Positions 10,401-19,552 of a DNA stretch of 64,000 bases are shown in pieces; position 1 is the stretch's first letter; each line of letters begins with the position of its first letter. The position numbers were made by a program, and so were the translations under genes. The notes below the pieces were generated by a model that worked only from the letters and a program-made list of their open reading frames with translations, was not told the DNA's origin and ran no database searches. The DNA is from Gammaproteobacteria bacterium. Its GTDB lineage: Bacteria > Pseudomonadota > Gammaproteobacteria > Arenicellales > Poriferihabitantaceae. The DNA is taken from positions 1-64,000 of the forward strand of contig JAPOSW010000006.1 of the NCBI GenBank assembly GCA_026709505.1, given 5' to 3'.

Positions 10401-12638
10401 CACGAGATGGAAGTGATTCGAGTCGACCGAGGTCTCGCGATCTTCCGACCAGCCATGACGCTGCGACTGGATCAGGATAAGCCCAGACGCCTTTTTCTGG
10501 ATGTTGATTTCAGGCCGCTCCAGGATCATTATCAAAACCAAGTGCTGCAGATTCATGTTATGGCCGAGTATGTCCGTAGAGGACTTGAGAATATAGCTAA
10601 TGCGGTACGCCTGTCAGTCGATTACTTCAGCCTTGGAGAGGAGGAGTTCCTTGACAGGTGGATGGCTGACAGGAAAGATGAACTCAAGCGACAGACTACG
10701 AATGAATCCTGGCAGAGAATAGTTCAGAATTTAAACAACCCGAATCAAAAGCAGACCGTTGCAGACAACCGAGCGCAACAAAATGTCCTGGTTCTTGCTG
10801 GACCGGGTTCCGGTAAAACCCGCACACTGGTTCACAGAATTGCCTATCTGGTCAGAATTCGCCGCGAAAACCCCCGCGGCATTATCGCTCTGACCTATAA
10901 CCGCCATGCCGCTCAGGAGATCAGGCAACGCCTGCATGGGCTGATCGGCCACGAATCAAGTCCGGTCACAATAATGACTTGCCACGCTTTGGCAATGAGG
11001 CTGGCCGGTGCGAGCTTCTATGGAAGGCTCGAAAAAACTGCCGAAGAATCCAGCAAGGATGAGTTCAGCAAGATACTTCAGGAAGCAACAGATCTATTGG
11101 AGGGCAAGGGACTGCTGAAAGATGATGCGGATGACCAGCGCGAACGCTTGCTCCATGGTTTTCGCTGGATTTTGGTTGATGAGTATCAGGATATCGATTC
11201 CGGGCAGTACAGCCTAATCTCGGCACTGGCTGGGCGAACCCAGGGCGATTCTGATCGAAAGCTTACAGTGTTTGCTGTTGGCGATGACGATCAGAATATA
11301 TATTCCTTCGCCGGTGCTTCGGTTGAATTCATTAAACGCTTCGAAATCGACTACAAGATCAAGTTCCCACAGTATCTTGTCGAAAACTATCGTTCAACCA
11401 AACGCATTATTGAAGCCGCAAATGCGATGATTGAGCCGACAGCCAATCGAATGAAAAAAGAAATTCCCATTGAGATCGACCGTGCTCGAAGAAAGGAACC
11501 CGACGGAGGCGCCTGGCAAACGCTGGATCCGGTTGCAATGGGGAGCGTTCAGATATTCGATTGTCCTGCAGACCCTATCGCCCAGGCATTAGTGACAATT
11601 CTGGAGCTTGAACGTCTCTCGAGACGCTCGCCAGACTGGGATTGGTCGCGATGTGCCATTATCGCCAGAGAATGGAAATACCTAAATCCGGTACGTACCG
11701 TATGCGAAGACAGGGGAATATCCGTCCAGACAGCCAATGAGGAGAATATCAGCATCTGGAAATTGCGCGAAACCCAGACCCTCATTAACTGGTTGAGAAA
11801 CAGATACAAGGAATTGATTGCAGTGAGTGAGATTGAGGAATGCCTGCAGCATTGCCAGAACAATATCTGGCGATCATTATTGCAGGATGCTGTTTCAGCC
11901 CTTGAGCAGGAAGTTGGTAATGAGACTACGGGTCAAATCGCCATAGAGTGGCTGGCCGAATGGAGTCAGGAGGCAAGGAAGCGTCAAACCGGCTTGTTGT
12001 TGCTAACCGCGCATCGTGCCAAGGGTCTCGAGTTCGACCACGTAGCGATACTTGATGGCGGCTGGTGCCGTCGTTTTCCAAACGAGGGTCAAGATGCCGA
12101 GCGAAGGCTCTACTACGTTGCCATGACTCGGGCTCGCGAGACACTGCTTCTGGTTCGTTTCAATCTAGATTCTCCAGCTGGCGGGGATTATCTCGGGAGT
12201 GGATGCCTATTCAGCGAAGCATTTCTGAACCATCCATCGGTACTGGTGAGAAAGTCCCCGGGAATTGATGAAGATCTATCTGGCCTGAAGCGAATTTATA
12301 CCCTGCCTAAATTAAGCCAGATTAACCTTGGCTTTGCCGGGCGCCTTCATAGCAGTCATCACAATTCAATCAAGGCAATCCGGGATCTTTCAATCGGCGA
12401 GACGTTGACCATTCGCGAAACAGGTTTCGATGCTTGGGAATTGCTCAATAATTCTGGTCAACGGGTCGGATTTATGGCGAGAGAATTCGCGCCGCCAGAA
12501 GGTTACCGTCCGGTCTTCGCGCTCGTGCATGCGGTGATCGTCTGGAGGAGGGATGCCAATCCAGATCAAGATTATGGCGTGAAGCGGGATTTCTGGGAGG
12601 TGGTAGTTCCTGAAATCGTCAATGAACCCATTCTGTAA
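7455..12638 (+). CDS. Giant DEDD exonuclease-RecQ-UvrD fusion helicase
   Basis: A 1727-residue protein with two complete helicase engines. Residues 1-140 look like a DEDD 3'-5' exonuclease (SIDLEVH; LLGHNLIIFDREHL; PEQDAQLAL), but the His or Tyr expected in the third motif is not evident. A CGNPECSWC cluster (about 258) may bind zinc. A superfamily-2 RecQ core follows: ILPTGTGKSLCYQLP (about 316), VIDEAHCLSKWGHDFRPDY (about 419), LALTATAKPEV and EAGRAGRDRAP (about 609). A superfamily-1 UvrD/PcrA core follows that: LAGPGSGKTRTLVHRIAYL (about 1112), LVDEYQDID (about 1241), GDDDQNIYSFAGA and YYVAMTRARETLLL (about 1553). The C-terminus has a possible HIRAN-like module (IGETLTIRETGFDAWEL). It stands alone between topA and lpoA. 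A role in DNA repair or in defence against foreign DNA is possible but not shown. Confidence 0.85.
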   Translation: MDTLPEHFSARCLSIDLEVHPKTRKILSIGAYRQEPESTLYLADRQVRSDINKLDLFASGTDFLLGHNLIIFDREHLQAAAPNLELLQHPCIDTLWLNPLAFPKNPYHKLVKHYQDPSILGDQRNNPEQDAQLALQILCDQQQAFQNDTERDLLDIFHGLTASGTDATGFDAFFEFVRKDARPSIESTRLKITKWLSTRGCLTYSSEIIGNPQSSNWALSYALAWISVAGGNSVMPPWVFHTHPESVTIVRKLRDTACGNPECSWCREYHDPKQELKRWFGFDNFRSAPIDPESERPMQEVIVESSMSAKHVLGILPTGTGKSLCYQLPGLSRYHKTGSLTVVISPLVALMADQVDGMEKNGITCAATINGMLSYPERSETLDLVRLGDVGILIISPEQLRNRTVRKTLSQRHIGAWVIDEAHCLSKWGHDFRPDYRYLARFIEESSNEGEPSPVLALTATAKPEVKHDLVQHFRKNLNIDMNVFDGGSSRTNLEFMVVQTDLARKPEDIYRILESDLLKSQQGSAIIYCAFRKDTEDMARFLKLKKVGAEHFHSQLTPDAKKTVQSQFIEGKIRVIVATNAFGMGIDKPDVRLVIHADIPGSLENYMQEAGRAGRDRAPARCVLLFTKDDIEKQFGMSARSRLTRQEITGILRALRKIDKRNRRHGSRHETGEVVVTSGEILLDDEEGLFQRDEATNDTRVKTAISWLEDAILLTREENRVQIFPSSLLVGSIEDAKSRLNGRESIKASYRTKLLDITSKLIRSDPDEGISTDELMGITGFTPEQIQKALHDLEELGIANNDTALTAYIHAGVERNSLQRFDDARELESELIGYLREDAPDLSVDETSNLHMRIACQRLKDDGIVNVLPERVLRILRGLSQDGRDDQGKGSIDLRSLRMEHVSITLRREWESLDATAQLRRDAAYVLLRHWLGRLPSGARGTDLLVDTNWGDLRSSLSTDLDLKARVKNIDGLLRRSLMWLHEMEVIRVDRGLAIFRPAMTLRLDQDKPRRLFLDVDFRPLQDHYQNQVLQIHVMAEYVRRGLENIANAVRLSVDYFSLGEEEFLDRWMADRKDELKRQTTNESWQRIVQNLNNPNQKQTVADNRAQQNVLVLAGPGSGKTRTLVHRIAYLVRIRRENPRGIIALTYNRHAAQEIRQRLHGLIGHESSPVTIMTCHALAMRLAGASFYGRLEKTAEESSKDEFSKILQEATDLLEGKGLLKDDADDQRERLLHGFRWILVDEYQDIDSGQYSLISALAGRTQGDSDRKLTVFAVGDDDQNIYSFAGASVEFIKRFEIDYKIKFPQYLVENYRSTKRIIEAANAMIEPTANRMKKEIPIEIDRARRKEPDGGAWQTLDPVAMGSVQIFDCPADPIAQALVTILELERLSRRSPDWDWSRCAIIAREWKYLNPVRTVCEDRGISVQTANEENISIWKLRETQTLINWLRNRYKELIAVSEIEECLQHCQNNIWRSLLQDAVSALEQEVGNETTGQIAIEWLAEWSQEARKRQTGLLLLTAHRAKGLEFDHVAILDGGWCRRFPNEGQDAERRLYYVAMTRARETLLLVRFNLDSPAGGDYLGSGCLFSEAFLNHPSVLVRKSPGIDEDLSGLKRIYTLPKLSQINLGFAGRLHSSHHNSIKAIRDLSIGETLTIRETGFDAWELLNNSGQRVGFMAREFAPPEGYRPVFALVHAVIVWRRDANPDQDYGVKRDFWEVVVPEIVNEPIL

Positions 12639-12708
12639 CGTCCGTATTTGCCGCTGTTGCCATGTCCATATCTCTGCTCTTGTCTATGTTCCCCTGCACA
12701 CCGAATTT

Positions 12709-14916
12709 TTATTTTTCGGGCAGGCTTTTCTTCAGCTCCGGCAGCCCTTCCTGAAATACCAGCCACACCGGCTGTCGTATCACTTCGCCGTTTTCGGAAA
12801 GGCGCACGGTCATCGCAGGACCGGAATACTCAATCGACGGATCATTTCTAAGCGCATTCATTCGCGGGGCAAGCAAGTAGCTCTGCAGTCCCAATGCATA
12901 AATCCGGTCGAGTCCGGTGTTTCGGTAGGGCGCGAGATTCTCAGCAAGAGAATCGACAGGTTCAGCGTCTTCATTTTCAATCGCCACCAGTTCAGTGCTG
13001 TCAGGACCGGCCGGCTCATCAGCGGCATCCGTTTCAGTATTCGCAACCTCCTGACCGGCAGGTTCGGTTTCCGGTTGCTGATCGAGTTCTGGCTGTCCAC
13101 TCTCTCCACTGGCCATGTCTGATGGGGATTCGTCATTGCTGGATATTTCTGCCAATTCCTGCTCAGCCTTCATCCGCCGGTAGGTCTCGACACCCTGGAG
13201 CATCCAGCGCATATCCGGGAAAATGACCTCGTTCAGGTCGCCGTCGAGTTCCGGGCTTGGAATTCCCGAATACACGTAAGAGGTCGCATATACCGGCAAG
13301 TTGTGCGCCTGGAAAAATCGGAGCTGCGGAACCACGATTCGGGCCTGTGCGGAATTGGCGGCCAGGAAGATGAAATCCATGTCTTCGTTGCGCCTTGGAG
13401 TGAATTTAAGGCGGTGATCGAGATATGCCTCAAGATTCTTGCGTCGCTGAATGCTCTTGTCGATGCCGAGAAAATTCTGGATGGTGGTCGAGTAGTCAAC
13501 CTGGTCAGTCTGAAAGGATGCGTTCCTGACCGCAACCCCGCCGATTGACTCCCAATACTTGATAAAGGCACTGGCAACGCGATCACCCCATTGGCTGGCG
13601 GCCTTGAACACGGTAGCCTGCCGATACCCGTCATCCCAGGCCTTTTGTGCAACCAGTTTCGCTTCTTCTTCAGGAGAGAGGCTGAATGCAAACAGCCGGG
13701 GCAAGCTGGTCTCATCGGGGATGTCGGCAATCATGAGAGTGTCAATTTCCCCGGTGAACCCATTCAGCAGGGGATTTGCGGCCTCGCGTCCGAGCGGGCC
13801 GATAATCAGATTTGCACCATCATCAATAGCGGCCCGGTAATAAATACGACTGAGTGAAGCTGAATTGCCGATGTCATACAAAACGATATCAGGCTGCGAG
13901 ATCGACTGATAGCGGGCAGTAGCGTCCATGAAGCCGTCGTAGAAGGCCTGGGCAGCCGAACCAACATCCGAAGTCAATGGGAGCAGCAAGGCGATTTGCT
14001 CGTATTCGGTCTGATCGTAAGGTTCCTGAGCAAGAGCTAGCGCATCAAGATTGGCTGGATGGTCAGGATAGAATTTTCGCCAGTCCGTGAAATCAGAATA
14101 CAGGAATTCCGGCTTGCCAAAATCCAGTGTTTCAGCCAGCGAAATCCATCCCGGAGTGTTGGCATGGGTCGACTGCCCGGCGAGGAATGACCGATCAAGC
14201 GGATTCAGTCTGCGAATTGTTTCAATGATCTGTTTTTGCCAGAAAGGCCTTGCTTCATCCCCGGACAAATCATGAAGCTCGATGATTGCCGATGTTGCAT
14301 CAAGGCTGTTTCCATTCGCCTCGTAGGCTTCGGCGAGCGTTTCCAGGTACCCAAGCCGGACAGGCTGATTCACAGCCGGATCGAGATGAACCTGTTGTAG
14401 CTGCTGCAGAGCGCTTTCGGCATCTCCCTGTGCGAGCAGAATGCGGCCACGCAGAGTTTCAGCCTGTGCTCGGTCATCCGGCGATACAGGATTCATGGAC
14501 AATGATTCTAGCGTGGCAGCGGCAGCTTCAACCCGATTCTGATTGAGGAATTCCTCAACCGCCCTGAGCTGCAGCCCCAGTGCCCGCTCGGCGGGTAGCG
14601 AGTTCGCCTGCTCAACCAGCTTCCATGGATCATCCAGAGAGATAACCTGTTCCTCGTTTTGAAGGCCGAAAGTGGTCACCTTGGACTTTTCGGGTTCCGG
14701 CTCGGGCAATGCAGCCACAGGCTCTTCAATTTGAGCGTCTTCCCGAGTCGGTTGTTCAGTGGCTTCGGGGGGCTGGACTTCCGGGGTCGGAGCCAGTTCC
14801 GGCTCTTGCTCAATAGGTGCTGGCGCACAGCCGGTCACAATCAGGCCAACAGCCAGAACGAGCAAGGCGATGCGGAAATAGGCGGAGAATTTGGGCAGAA
14901 TGGACAACATTTTCAT
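12709..14916 (-). CDS. lpoA: LpoA/LppC-type lipoprotein, penicillin-binding protein activator
   Basis: This 735-residue outer-membrane lipoprotein has a signal peptide ending in the lipobox VTGC (about residue 30), a proline- and glutamate-rich linker, a TPR-like helical N-domain and a C-terminal periplasmic-binding-protein fold (ALLLPLTSDVGSAAQAFYDG, LIIGPLGREAANPLL). This is the LppC/LpoA architecture; in E. coli LpoA stimulates PBP1A for peptidoglycan synthesis. An acidic low-complexity stretch near residues 600-670 (SSNDESPSDMASGE onward) is an insertion unlike the E. coli protein. The usual neighbours (rsmI, yraN) are absent; a CbbQ-type ATPase gene lies upstream on the same strand. Start at 14916 or the second Met at 14910. 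Confidence 0.8.
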   Translation of the reverse strand: MKMLSILPKFSAYFRIALLVLAVGLIVTGCAPAPIEQEPELAPTPEVQPPEATEQPTREDAQIEEPVAALPEPEPEKSKVTTFGLQNEEQVISLDDPWKLVEQANSLPAERALGLQLRAVEEFLNQNRVEAAAATLESLSMNPVSPDDRAQAETLRGRILLAQGDAESALQQLQQVHLDPAVNQPVRLGYLETLAEAYEANGNSLDATSAIIELHDLSGDEARPFWQKQIIETIRRLNPLDRSFLAGQSTHANTPGWISLAETLDFGKPEFLYSDFTDWRKFYPDHPANLDALALAQEPYDQTEYEQIALLLPLTSDVGSAAQAFYDGFMDATARYQSISQPDIVLYDIGNSASLSRIYYRAAIDDGANLIIGPLGREAANPLLNGFTGEIDTLMIADIPDETSLPRLFAFSLSPEEEAKLVAQKAWDDGYRQATVFKAASQWGDRVASAFIKYWESIGGVAVRNASFQTDQVDYSTTIQNFLGIDKSIQRRKNLEAYLDHRLKFTPRRNEDMDFIFLAANSAQARIVVPQLRFFQAHNLPVYATSYVYSGIPSPELDGDLNEVIFPDMRWMLQGVETYRRMKAEQELAEISSNDESPSDMASGESGQPELDQQPETEPAGQEVANTETDAADEPAGPDSTELVAIENEDAEPVDSLAENLAPYRNTGLDRIYALGLQSYLLAPRMNALRNDPSIEYSGPAMTVRLSENGEVIRQPVWLVFQEGLPELKKSLPEK

Positions 14917-14999
14917 GAAGCGATGGTTATCTCTGGCATGCCCGTCAAATTATATACCTCCAAAACGAGGCTCGCCGCCCAAAAGGACTTGAATGTTGT

Positions 15000-15809
15000 C
15001 TAGAACAGCGATGCGCTCAATTCCGAAACGGCCTTGAGCATATCAGGGTCATCAGTCAGCGTCTCACAGATTGCCCCGCGACAGGCCGCGGCTGGAGACA
15101 TGCCGGAAGTCATCAATTTGGCAGCATGAACCAGAAGACGGGTACTCGCACCCTCTTCCAATCCATTGCCTTTCAGGTTTCGTGTCATGATGGCAAACTT
15201 GACAAGCCGTTTTGCCGTGTCTTCGTCGAGTCCGGATTCCCTGACCACAATCTCGGTTTCAATACTGGTCTTCGGATAATCGAATTCAATCGATACAAAA
15301 CGCTGGCGCGTGCTTTGCTTGAGATCCTTGAGCACGCTCTGATAGCCGGGGTTGTAGGAGATCGCAAGGCAGAATTCCGGCGGAGCAGTCAACAGCTCCC
15401 CGGTTTTCTCGATCGGCAAAACCCGCCGATCATCCGCCAGGGGGTGAATGACTACAGTGGTATCCTTTCGAGCTTCAACGATTTCATCGAGATAGCAAAT
15501 GCCGCCCGCACGGACAGCACGAGCCAGAGGGCCATCCGACCAGCGAGTTTCTCCGCCCACGATCAAAAAGCGCCCGACAAGATCGGCTGCGGTCAAGTCA
15601 TCATGGCAGGATACCGTAATCAGTGGTCGACCCAGCCGCCAGGCCATGTATTCCATAAACCGGGTCTTTCCGCATCCTGTTGGCCCTTTCAGGAGAACTG
15701 GAATTCGGTTATGGTAGGAAGCCTCGAACAGCTCGATTTCGTTGTCGAGTTCGGCATAGTAGGGCTCGGCCCTGATTCTGTACTCCTGTATTTCCTGCTC
15801 AGCATTCAT
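15000..15809 (-). CDS. CbbQ/NirQ/NorQ-type AAA+ ATPase, orphan
   Basis: This 269-residue MoxR-class AAA+ ATPase has Walker [19 protein letters not shown] (about residue 38), Walker [14 protein letters not shown] (about 97), and [19 protein letters not shown] with sensor and arginine-finger residues. This matches the CbbQ/NirQ/NorQ/GvpN family, whose members remodel partner enzymes (Rubisco with CbbO, nitric oxide reductase with NorD). Here no CbbO, NorD, Rubisco or nor gene is in the window. It lies between lpoA and a divergent ctpA-type protease gene, so the substrate cannot be inferred locally. Confidence 0.8.
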   Translation of the reverse strand: MNAEQEIQEYRIRAEPYYAELDNEIELFEASYHNRIPVLLKGPTGCGKTRFMEYMAWRLGRPLITVSCHDDLTAADLVGRFLIVGGETRWSDGPLARAVRAGGICYLDEIVEARKDTTVVIHPLADDRRVLPIEKTGELLTAPPEFCLAISYNPGYQSVLKDLKQSTRQRFVSIEFDYPKTSIETEIVVRESGLDEDTAKRLVKFAIMTRNLKGNGLEEGASTRLLVHAAKLMTSGMSPAAACRGAICETLTDDPDMLKAVSELSASLF

Positions 15810-16021
15810 GTTCTATGAGTGTCCAGTCAACTATTCAAGATGAAGTTGTGCTATAACGGATGAATATGGGAGTGATTGGCAGCAGTAAACTGCCTTGACT
15901 AGTCAAAGTCCTTTATTCGATTGCCTCGATTTTGGCGATGCGCACACGCTTCTTGCACCTCCATTATATATAATTACCGATCTGTTAAGATCATCGCACC
16001 GACGAGAGAAAATCCAAAGTT

Positions 16022-17299
16022 ATGAAAACACCCGTGAAACGGTCTCTATTGTTTTGTTTGTGGATTGCCATGGCAATTTCACCTTCACTCAAGGCCGCCG
16101 AAAAAGACAATAGCCTGCCGATTGAGGAGTTGCAGATGTTTGCCGAAATCTTCGGCAAGATCAAGGCGGATTATGTGGAGGAAATAGACGACAAGGATTT
16201 ACTGACGTATGCGATCAATGGAATGCTGGCTGGGCTGGATGCACATTCGGCTTTTCTCGAGCCAGTGGGATACAAGCAAATGCAGACCGATACCGATGGC
16301 CAGTTTGGCGGTCTTGGCATTGAGGTGACCAAGGAGAATGATCTGATCAAGGTGGTGGCGCCGATAGACGGTACCCCAGCGGATGAAGCAGGATTGCAGT
16401 CGGGTGATTTCATCATCGAGATTGACGGCGTTTCCGTTTTGAAGATGCCGCTAAACGAAGCGGTGAGCAAAATGCGGGGCGAGCCCGGCACGGAAATCGG
16501 GTTGACCATTCAACGTGAAGGCGTGCCTGACCTGTTCCAGGTCGAGCTGGTCAGGACAGTGATTCAGCTTCAGAGTGTGCGCAGCGAGTTGCTGGAGCCC
16601 GGGCTGGGTTATCTGCGGCTGTCGAGCTTTCAAAGCGGCACCGCACAGCACATGAGAGTGCAAATCAAGGCGTTGGTTGATGACAATGAGGGAAGTCTGG
16701 ATGGGCTGGTTCTTGATCTCCGGAATAATCCCGGAGGAATTCTCTCAAGTGCGGTAGAAATCAGCGACATGTTTCTCGATGGCGGTGATATCGTCTCCAT
16801 CAAGGGACGTATCGAGTCATCCAGGAAAACCTATTCGGCACAGCCCGGCGACATACTCGATGCAAAGCCAATGGTGATTCTGGTGAATGGGGGGTCGGCC
16901 TCGGCCTCTGAAATTGTTGCCGGAGCACTGCAGGATCACAAACGGGCGGTGATTATCGGAACCAATACGTTTGGCAAAGGTTCGGTTCAGTCAATCATAC
17001 CGATCAATTATGGACGGGCATTGAAGTTGACCACCTCACTGTATTTCACGCCCGATGACAGGGTGATTCAGAAGAAGGGGATCGCACCCGATATCACGGC
17101 AGAGTTGTCCGTTAACGGAAACTATGATTACTGGGATGCAGAACAAGTGGAGGATGATTCTGAATCTGAAGAGGGTGCTGAGCAATCGGAAACGACCCTG
17201 GCCCAGAGAATGCGTGGCGACAATCAACTGTTGCAGGCTGTCAATCTCCTGAAGGGTATGAGGATTATCGGTTCGGCAGCAGAGCCCGAACAAAGTTAA
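16022..17299 (+). CDS. ctpA: C-terminal processing peptidase, S41 family
   Basis: A periplasmic serine protease of 425 residues. Signal peptide MKTPVKRSLLFCLWIAMAIS with cleavage near residue 26. A PDZ domain (about residues 95-175; FGGLGIEVTKENDLIKVVAP, MRGEPGTEIGLTIQREG) precedes the catalytic domain. The Ser-Lys dyad is in VNGGSASASEIVAGALQDH and NTFGKGSVQ (Ser about 295, Lys about 320). Family members process or degrade proteins from their C-terminus and act in envelope maintenance. The C-terminal tail is acidic (EDDSESEEGAE). It is transcribed divergently from the CbbQ-type gene. Confidence 0.9.
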   Translation: MKTPVKRSLLFCLWIAMAISPSLKAAEKDNSLPIEELQMFAEIFGKIKADYVEEIDDKDLLTYAINGMLAGLDAHSAFLEPVGYKQMQTDTDGQFGGLGIEVTKENDLIKVVAPIDGTPADEAGLQSGDFIIEIDGVSVLKMPLNEAVSKMRGEPGTEIGLTIQREGVPDLFQVELVRTVIQLQSVRSELLEPGLGYLRLSSFQSGTAQHMRVQIKALVDDNEGSLDGLVLDLRNNPGGILSSAVEISDMFLDGGDIVSIKGRIESSRKTYSAQPGDILDAKPMVILVNGGSASASEIVAGALQDHKRAVIIGTNTFGKGSVQSIIPINYGRALKLTTSLYFTPDDRVIQKKGIAPDITAELSVNGNYDYWDAEQVEDDSESEEGAEQSETTLAQRMRGDNQLLQAVNLLKGMRIIGSAAEPEQS

Positions 17300-17342
17300 G
17301 CGGAGTTGATGCTGGGTTTCCCACAGTCTTGTCGAAGACGGC

Positions 17343-17600
17343 CTAGCGTTTCTCTTTTCTCTTCTTGCGGGCTTGAGAATACCGGTGAATCCTGTCTTCC
17401 AGATATCGATAGGCCCGTTGGGCCCAGGGGAAATCAACCGACAGTATGACTAGGCCAAGCGGAAACATCCAGAACCCCAGAATTGGGAGCATGCCAAATA
17501 CCCCCCCGATCAGCAATGAGATTCCAATGGTTATTCTCAGTACGGAAGGAAATGCCTGAATCCTTTGATGGAGTCTCTCGATATTGGTGTTTTTGTCCAT
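17343..17600 (-). CDS. Small two-helix membrane protein
   Basis: An 85-residue protein with hydrophobic segments at ITIGISLLIGGVFGMLPIL and FWMFPLGLVILSVDFPWA and a very basic end (SQARKKRKEKR). The pattern resembles a conserved family of small PGPGW-like inner-membrane proteins found in gammaproteobacteria, whose function is unknown. It lies in convergent orientation to ctpA with a 43-base gap and is divergent from dapF. The call as a real gene rests on the conserved-looking membrane pattern. Confidence 0.6.
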   Translation of the reverse strand: MDKNTNIERLHQRIQAFPSVLRITIGISLLIGGVFGMLPILGFWMFPLGLVILSVDFPWAQRAYRYLEDRIHRYSQARKKRKEKR

Positions 17601-17667
17601 TTAGCAGCTTGCGTCGAGTGTGTGCAGACAAACGTGATGATGCGGCTTACTTGTTTTTAGCGTCTGT

Positions 17668-18528
17668 ATGAACAACAACGCTTTGGCTTTCACCAAGATG
17701 CAGTCCCTGGGCAATGATTTTGTCCTGATTGATGGTGTTCGACAGCATATCAGAATGTCGGCGAATTTTGCCACGAGAATCGCCGATCGTCACTATGGCA
17801 TCGGATGCGACCAGATCATTATTGCTGAGCCCGGAAAGCAGCCGAACATATTTAAAATGGCGGTGTTCAATGCAGACGGAAGCGAAGTCGGACAGTGCGG
17901 AAACGGAGTACGGTGCTTTGCCAGATTTCTGCAGGACCAGGGTTTGTCTCTGGAGTCAAGCATTGCGGTTCAGACCATAACCACCAATATGGATATCACG
18001 ATCAATTCGGATCAAACGATCACTGCCAGTATGGGCTTGCCGGAATTCCATCCGAAAAAGATTCCTCTTTCCGCTGATGCTGAGAGACCGGAATATGCAC
18101 TTCTGGTCGAAGGTCGGGAAATTGAGTTTGCGGCAGTATCCATTGGAAATCCACACTGCGTCATTAATGTGCCCGACTGTAGGCAGGCAAATGTCGAGTG
18201 GCTGGGTCCCCGTATTGAGAGTCATGCTATTTTCCCTGAAAAGGCGAATGTCGGATTCAGGCAGGTTATTTCCCGAAACGAGGTCAATTTGAGGGTTTTT
18301 GAACGTGGAGTCGGCGAGACGCTTGGCTGTGGGAGCGGGGCCTGTGCGGCAGTTGTGTGCGGGATCAGGGATGGCATCCTGGACCGGCAGGTAACCGTGC
18401 ATTTGCTGGGAGGGAGTATAACGGTGGATTGGATGTCTGAACTGGACCCCGTGCGGCTGACCGGTGCGGTTGAAAAGGTTTTTCGGGGTCAGATCGAGGT
18501 GCCGGATGACATTGCTTGTAAGGACTGA
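17668..18528 (+). CDS. dapF: Diaminopimelate epimerase
   Basis: Converts LL-diaminopimelate to the meso form for lysine and peptidoglycan synthesis. At 286 residues it is of normal length. The two catalytic cysteines are visible in VGQCGNGVRCFARF (about residue 77) and TLGCGSGACAAVVCG (about 221), and the N-terminal KMQSLGNDFVLID motif is complete. The gene begins the conserved gammaproteobacterial cluster dapF - DUF484 - xerC; here a glycine-rich protein gene has been inserted after dapF. Confidence 0.95.
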   Translation: MNNNALAFTKMQSLGNDFVLIDGVRQHIRMSANFATRIADRHYGIGCDQIIIAEPGKQPNIFKMAVFNADGSEVGQCGNGVRCFARFLQDQGLSLESSIAVQTITTNMDITINSDQTITASMGLPEFHPKKIPLSADAERPEYALLVEGREIEFAAVSIGNPHCVINVPDCRQANVEWLGPRIESHAIFPEKANVGFRQVISRNEVNLRVFERGVGETLGCGSGACAAVVCGIRDGILDRQVTVHLLGGSITVDWMSELDPVRLTGAVEKVFRGQIEVPDDIACKD

Positions 18529-18748
18529 TGGAGAGTAATTGCCGATGACAGAAAGCAGTGTGTGCTATGTTTCAGTGAAGATTCCAAAGACAATTGACTC
18601 AATCCGCGATTCGGTCCGAGACGACAGTGTCAGTAACGTGCCTCGGTTCTTGATACTGGTTGACTTGAATTGGCTGGTAATACATACTGAACCGGCATTC
18701 TGGAACACTGAGTTCCTGTATGCCAGATCCACCTATTGATTATTCATC

Positions 18749-19324
18749 ATGACCATGAAACAAAAATTACTGAGCATCGCAGTCGTTGGCTTTCTTGCAT
18801 TTTCTTCACCCTCCCTGTTTGCATCAGGTGATGGCGATGGTGGGAGTGGGTCCGGCGGTGGTTCAAGTGGAGGTAGCGGCAGTGCTGGTGGATCTGGCAA
18901 TGGAGGCGGTTCCTCGGGCGGGAATGGAGGAAACGGGGGTGACTCTGGTGGGGGAAATGGTGGCGGTGACGGAAATGGAGGATCCGGCGGTGCTGGTGGT
19001 GGATCTGCTAATGGGGGAGGTTCCTCTGGCGGAAACGGAAGTGGTTCTGGTGGAGGAAGCAGTAGCGGTGCCTCGGATCAAGGGGGTGGCAATGGTTACG
19101 ATGGCGGCCAGGGCTTCTTCTCCAATGCCTACGACAAAGGCAAGAAGATATTCCGGGATCAGGTCGTTTGCGAATCATGCCCCTTTGCAGGTATAGAGCT
19201 TGATCAAGAAGGTGTCGAGCAGATCAGGGCAGAACTTGGACGAGGTGGAGTGATCGGCAGCAACCTCTCCTACAATCAGCGATATAACGTCAAGTACTAT
19301 CTCAGGAAACGCTTTGCCGAATAG
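18749..19324 (+). CDS. Glycine-rich exported protein with CESC end domain
   Basis: A 191-residue protein with a signal peptide (KLLSIAVVGFLAFSSPSLFA) followed by about 90 residues that are almost entirely Gly, Ser, Asn and Asp (GSGSGGGSSGGSGS-type repeats). A short folded-looking C-terminal domain follows: YDKGKKIFRDQVVCESCPFA, then LGRGGVIGSNLSYNQRYNVK. The CxxC resembles a metal-binding or redox site, and GKKIF...CxxC recalls the start of cytochrome c folds, but the His of CxxCH is missing. Function unknown. It interrupts the normally tight dapF-DUF484-xerC cluster. The start could also be the Met at 18755. Confidence 0.6.
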   Translation: MTMKQKLLSIAVVGFLAFSSPSLFASGDGDGGSGSGGGSSGGSGSAGGSGNGGGSSGGNGGNGGDSGGGNGGGDGNGGSGGAGGGSANGGGSSGGNGSGSGGGSSSGASDQGGGNGYDGGQGFFSNAYDKGKKIFRDQVVCESCPFAGIELDQEGVEQIRAELGRGGVIGSNLSYNQRYNVKYYLRKRFAE

Positions 19325-19552
19325 CTCATCTTGATTGCAGGGCAGAAAAATGAAAGACGCTTGAATAATCGACACTGGCGTGAGGACGGTCTTGTGCGGC
19401 AAGCATCGCTCCCCTGATGTGAAACCAATGCCGTTTTACCAGAAGAAAACGATACATTCTGTCCATTAGCGATTATCTGATGACTCGCCGCTATACTCTC
19501 CCGGGCCAGTCCTTCAGCCTTGAATTAACGTAAACCTCCTAGACAGAATACC

